From positions 817,254 through 881,253 of the forward strand of contig VZTI01002070.1 of NCBI GenBank assembly GCA_013397865.1: 64,000 bases of DNA, read 5' to 3'. This DNA is from Struthidea cinerea (Eukaryota; Chordata; Aves; Passeriformes; Corcoracidae). The translations under genes were made by a program, and so were the position numbers. Positions within the stretch are counted from its first letter, which is position 1. The number at the start of each line of letters is the position of its first letter. A model generated the notes under the pieces. It was not told the DNA's origin. It searched no databases and saw only the letters and a list, made by a program, of their open reading frames with translations. Positions 61,301 through 64,000 of this stretch are shown one piece after another.

Positions 61301-63312
61301 TAACTACCAAATAAACATTTAAATATATGGAAGTGGTTTTTCTTTTTTTTTTTTTTTAAAGTCTTTTGGAAGAGCAAAAGATACTGGGAAAAACAAAAGA
61401 ACAGGAATTCAACAACCCATTTTGCTTGAGTAACTTCTTTTAAACTACCATGTTCAGTAAAAAAATAAAAATGAAAAATCCTCACTTTTAAGCAAATGAA
61501 AGTCCTCCTGAGAATCAGCTATTTGCTTTAATTCTCCAGAGAGCCTAAAAATGCATAAAGAATATTTTAATGAGGAAAAAAGGTTTATTTCTAAAATATA
61601 ATTCCCAATTCACCATTCAATTTTAGTGTTGGTAATGGACATAAAACAAATGAAATGTTTAGAAAATGACTTCTAAAAATAAACTCCTTGTGCAACTTTT
61701 TTTTTTTTTTTGCATTAACAACATTATTCTCTGTTAACCAGAGGCAAAATAATTTTAATATAAGAGGCTTCCTTCATAATCTAAACAAAAAGGAAGACTG
61801 AAGGGCAGATTTGTCAAATGCTGTGGGAATATATCTCTGACTGATTAATGCAAATGTATAGCTTTTAGCCTTTAGAATGGTTTGATGACATGTCCCCTGA
61901 ATAGGATGCGATTATTGACAACCACAGGAAATAACTGTCACCACACACGAATTTTAAGTCTGTACAAAAGCTACTAACTTCTTGGTTTTTTTTCCCAGTA
62001 CTCAACAGTATTGCCTTTTAAAACCATATTATCTTTTCATAGCAGTTGCTTTGCAACTTCTGTTGCTACTAAGAACACGTACCATGAAAAACAATGAATT
62101 GGTAAAATGAATAAACTTTAAGAATCCAGTGCAGGCATATCTTGTTCTTAGAACTGGTTTGATCTCAGCTATTTTAAATCAAAACTTCAAAAGCGCAAAA
62201 TAAGCAGTACCTGTTGATCAACATTTGCTGACTCTGTATGGTGCAGTGGAAATTACTGCACGTTTGTCACAAACTTGACACTCCAGTTCAAGGAGTGTAA
62301 TTAAACCTGTTATTTAAATTACACTTGCTCAGTGCATCAGCTCAGTTTCTGCCCACTCCACAGGACCAGACATGCATGTGTATAAGCAAGAAGGCAGCTG
62401 GCTCTTGCTCACCTAGGTGGAGAACATTTTTTTCTAAGTTCAAAAGAGAAACTCAGGCAAATAATACTTGTTGTACCTGCTTTTAGATGAGATTTCCTCC
62501 CCTCTAAACTACTGCACTGATGATAGATACAGAATTCTTATTCGCTACAAATGTAACTCAACATTCACGTATTTTTTCCAAACTTTTCAATTGAGTTCTT
62601 AGGATTGTTGGATTCAGTAGGAGGAGTTTTACAGTAACTGAGTGTATACATCCAAACCCTTGTGTTCAGCCACAGGCATCTATTACAGAGGGAAGAATAG
62701 AAACCACCACATTGCACGAATACTTCTAGTGGAGCTTCTTGGTCTTCATACCTTTACAACTTCAATTACTTTTACTGCTACACTCACATCATCTGTATTT
62801 CTTGTTCTTGGAGAATGAATTTTCCATAGTTCAAACATTTTGGAAAACCTAAACGCTATTTTCATAATTATTACAATTTTTTAAAAGAAGATTTTATCCC
62901 CAAATAATTGGTAGGAGAAAAAAAATATTCGGTACAAAAATAAGTCTCAGATTTCAAACCCACTTAGTGGCATACAACTTGCAGGCCAACCACACGGTAA
63001 AATGTTTAACAAAGCTGCACTGGTGAAAGCAGGCTCAAATAATGCAGCTCAGAAGGTGCTCAGGGGAAGCAGCATCTGATATAAGCTCAGCATGGTGTGT
63101 TTGGATATCTCTTCTCAAGGCTTTTCCCACCATAGTAAGGACTTGAATTTTACTTGGAAATCCTTCTACTTGAAAAATGAATTTTAAAAGATCAGATATG
63201 TATGCATGCCATTTTAAAGATGTGTTTGGCTGAGATGAGACTGTCTGGACCAGTGATTTCAAGAGAAAGAGGTGGGGGGAGAAGGAAGGGAAAGAAAAAG
63301 TTCTCAGAGTTA
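58346..63312. other. AT-rich noncoding block
   Basis: No gene supported. It contains the TTTTCAAGTA tandem repeat (60743-60790) and long poly-T runs (about 60887, 61345-61358 and 61699-61712). Open frames are 100 codons or fewer. Confidence 0.45.
60743..60790. repeat. Short tandem repeat, unit TTTTCAAGTA
   Basis: Four copies of a TTTTCAAGTA word, spaced 11 to 15 bases apart and differing in T-run length. This pattern fits replication slippage. Confidence 0.75.
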
Positions 63313-63735
63313 CTGAATCATACAACCTTTAAGGATGGAAAGACCTTTAAGATCATTGAGTCCAACCATCAGCCTAGCACCATGTCCATCATTTAACCAT
63401 GTCCACACATTCTTTGAACACTTCCAGGTACGGTAACTCAACCATTTCCCTGGGCAGTCTGTTCCAATGCTTTAAACCCTTTCCATGAATATTTTTTTCT
63501 AATATCCATTCTAAACCTCTTCTAGTGCAACTTGAGGCCATTCCCTCTTGTCCTGTCACTTGTCACCTGGGAGAAGAGACCAATCCTCACCTGGCTACAC
63601 CTTCACTTCAGGCAGTTGTAGAGAGTGATAAAGTCCTCCCTGAGCCTCCTTTTCTCCAGACTAAACACCCCCAGCTCCCTCAGTGCTCATCATAAGATTT
63701 GAGCTCCTGCCCCTTCACCAGCTTTGTTGCCCTTC
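63313..63735 (-). mobile_element. CR1 LINE, 3' end
   Basis: The plus strand gives the reverse complement of a CR1 3' end: 'gaatcatacaacc', 'agatcattgagtccaacc', 'ccctgggcagtctgttccaatgct', 'tctaatatccattctaaacctc', 'ttgaggccattccctcttgtcctgtcact', 'agtcctccctgagcctccttttctccag' and 'aaacacccccagctccctcag'. It ends near 'cagctttgttgcccttcctc', corresponding to the very end of ORF2. It is a 5'-truncated copy of about 420 bases, with good similarity throughout, belonging to a CR1 subfamily different from the copy at 2781 (different 3' UTR wording). Confidence 0.92.
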
Positions 63736-64000
63736 CTCTTTCTTCTCTGATTGTGGCTGGTTGTAAGAAGAAGGCATTTCCTGATTTCAGTCTATAAATT
63801 GAAAGAATAAAAAAATCCACATAAACTGAAAAGTGTAACCCAACTGGTTCTGTACTCCAACTTCTTAAGCCTTGAGGTAAATGGTAGGAGGTAACTCTCC
63901 TTATTTTGTCACTCGTGGTATAAATATGGATGAAGAAAGAAGTGGGGTGGAGGGAGAGGTAAGGAACGGGAAAGGAAAACCAAAGTTATTCTTCCGTGCA
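63736..64000. other. Noncoding right edge
   Basis: Short AT-rich stretch after the CR1 element; nothing recognised. Confidence 0.5.

Noticed and set aside
1..64000. Search for CRISPR arrays, operons, phage or integrative elements
   Set aside because: No regularly spaced repeats, no dense same-strand coding, and the repeats present are avian CR1 and LTR types. The DNA is a vertebrate chromosome segment.

Overview
The window looks like bird nuclear DNA. The evidence is several CR1 LINE fragments in both orientations, mostly short 3' ends (some with octamer-type termini), together with LTR pieces of endogenous retroviruses, an AT-rich background, and one dense CpG island. There is no prokaryotic gene organisation. 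Almost all open frames are short and chance-like, as expected for intergenic or intronic vertebrate DNA. The species and the local genes were not recognised.

Layout. From 1 to 5,000 the DNA is AT-rich, with a decayed LTR piece (about 736-970, minus strand, followed by a tRNA-Leu-type primer-binding motif) and two CR1 3' ends facing each other (2480-2700 plus; 2781-3345 minus). A CpG island spans about 5,050-6,400. It contains the best protein-coding candidate here: a minus-strand first exon (5758 down to 5663), with an ATG in good context, 32 codons and a strong GTGAGT donor. A possible downstream acceptor lies at 4278. If the gene is real it runs leftwards, out of the window or ending near 4.1 kb. 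The rest, 6.4-64 kb, has no exon I can defend.

Inside the large noncoding part are an ancient degraded CR1 carrying reverse-transcriptase remnants and a probable 26-30 bp internal inversion (16402-17385), a probable solo LTR (20827-21243, minus), two orphan GC/CpG-rich patches (32.6-33.45 kb), a CR1 3' end (47770-48390), an internally deleted CR1 in which reverse-transcriptase sequence is joined to the 3' terminal repeat (52534-52880), a diverged CR1 tail (54142-54235) and another CR1 3' end at the right edge (63313-63735). Several microsatellites and hairpins are also listed.

I found no operon, CRISPR array, rRNA, convincing tRNA, or new multi-gene system. The more interesting points are rearrangements inside repeats, the promoter island with its tandem decamers and hexamers beside an unresolved base, and candidate regulatory elements. 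Repeat calls rest on recalled family consensus features, not on a database search.
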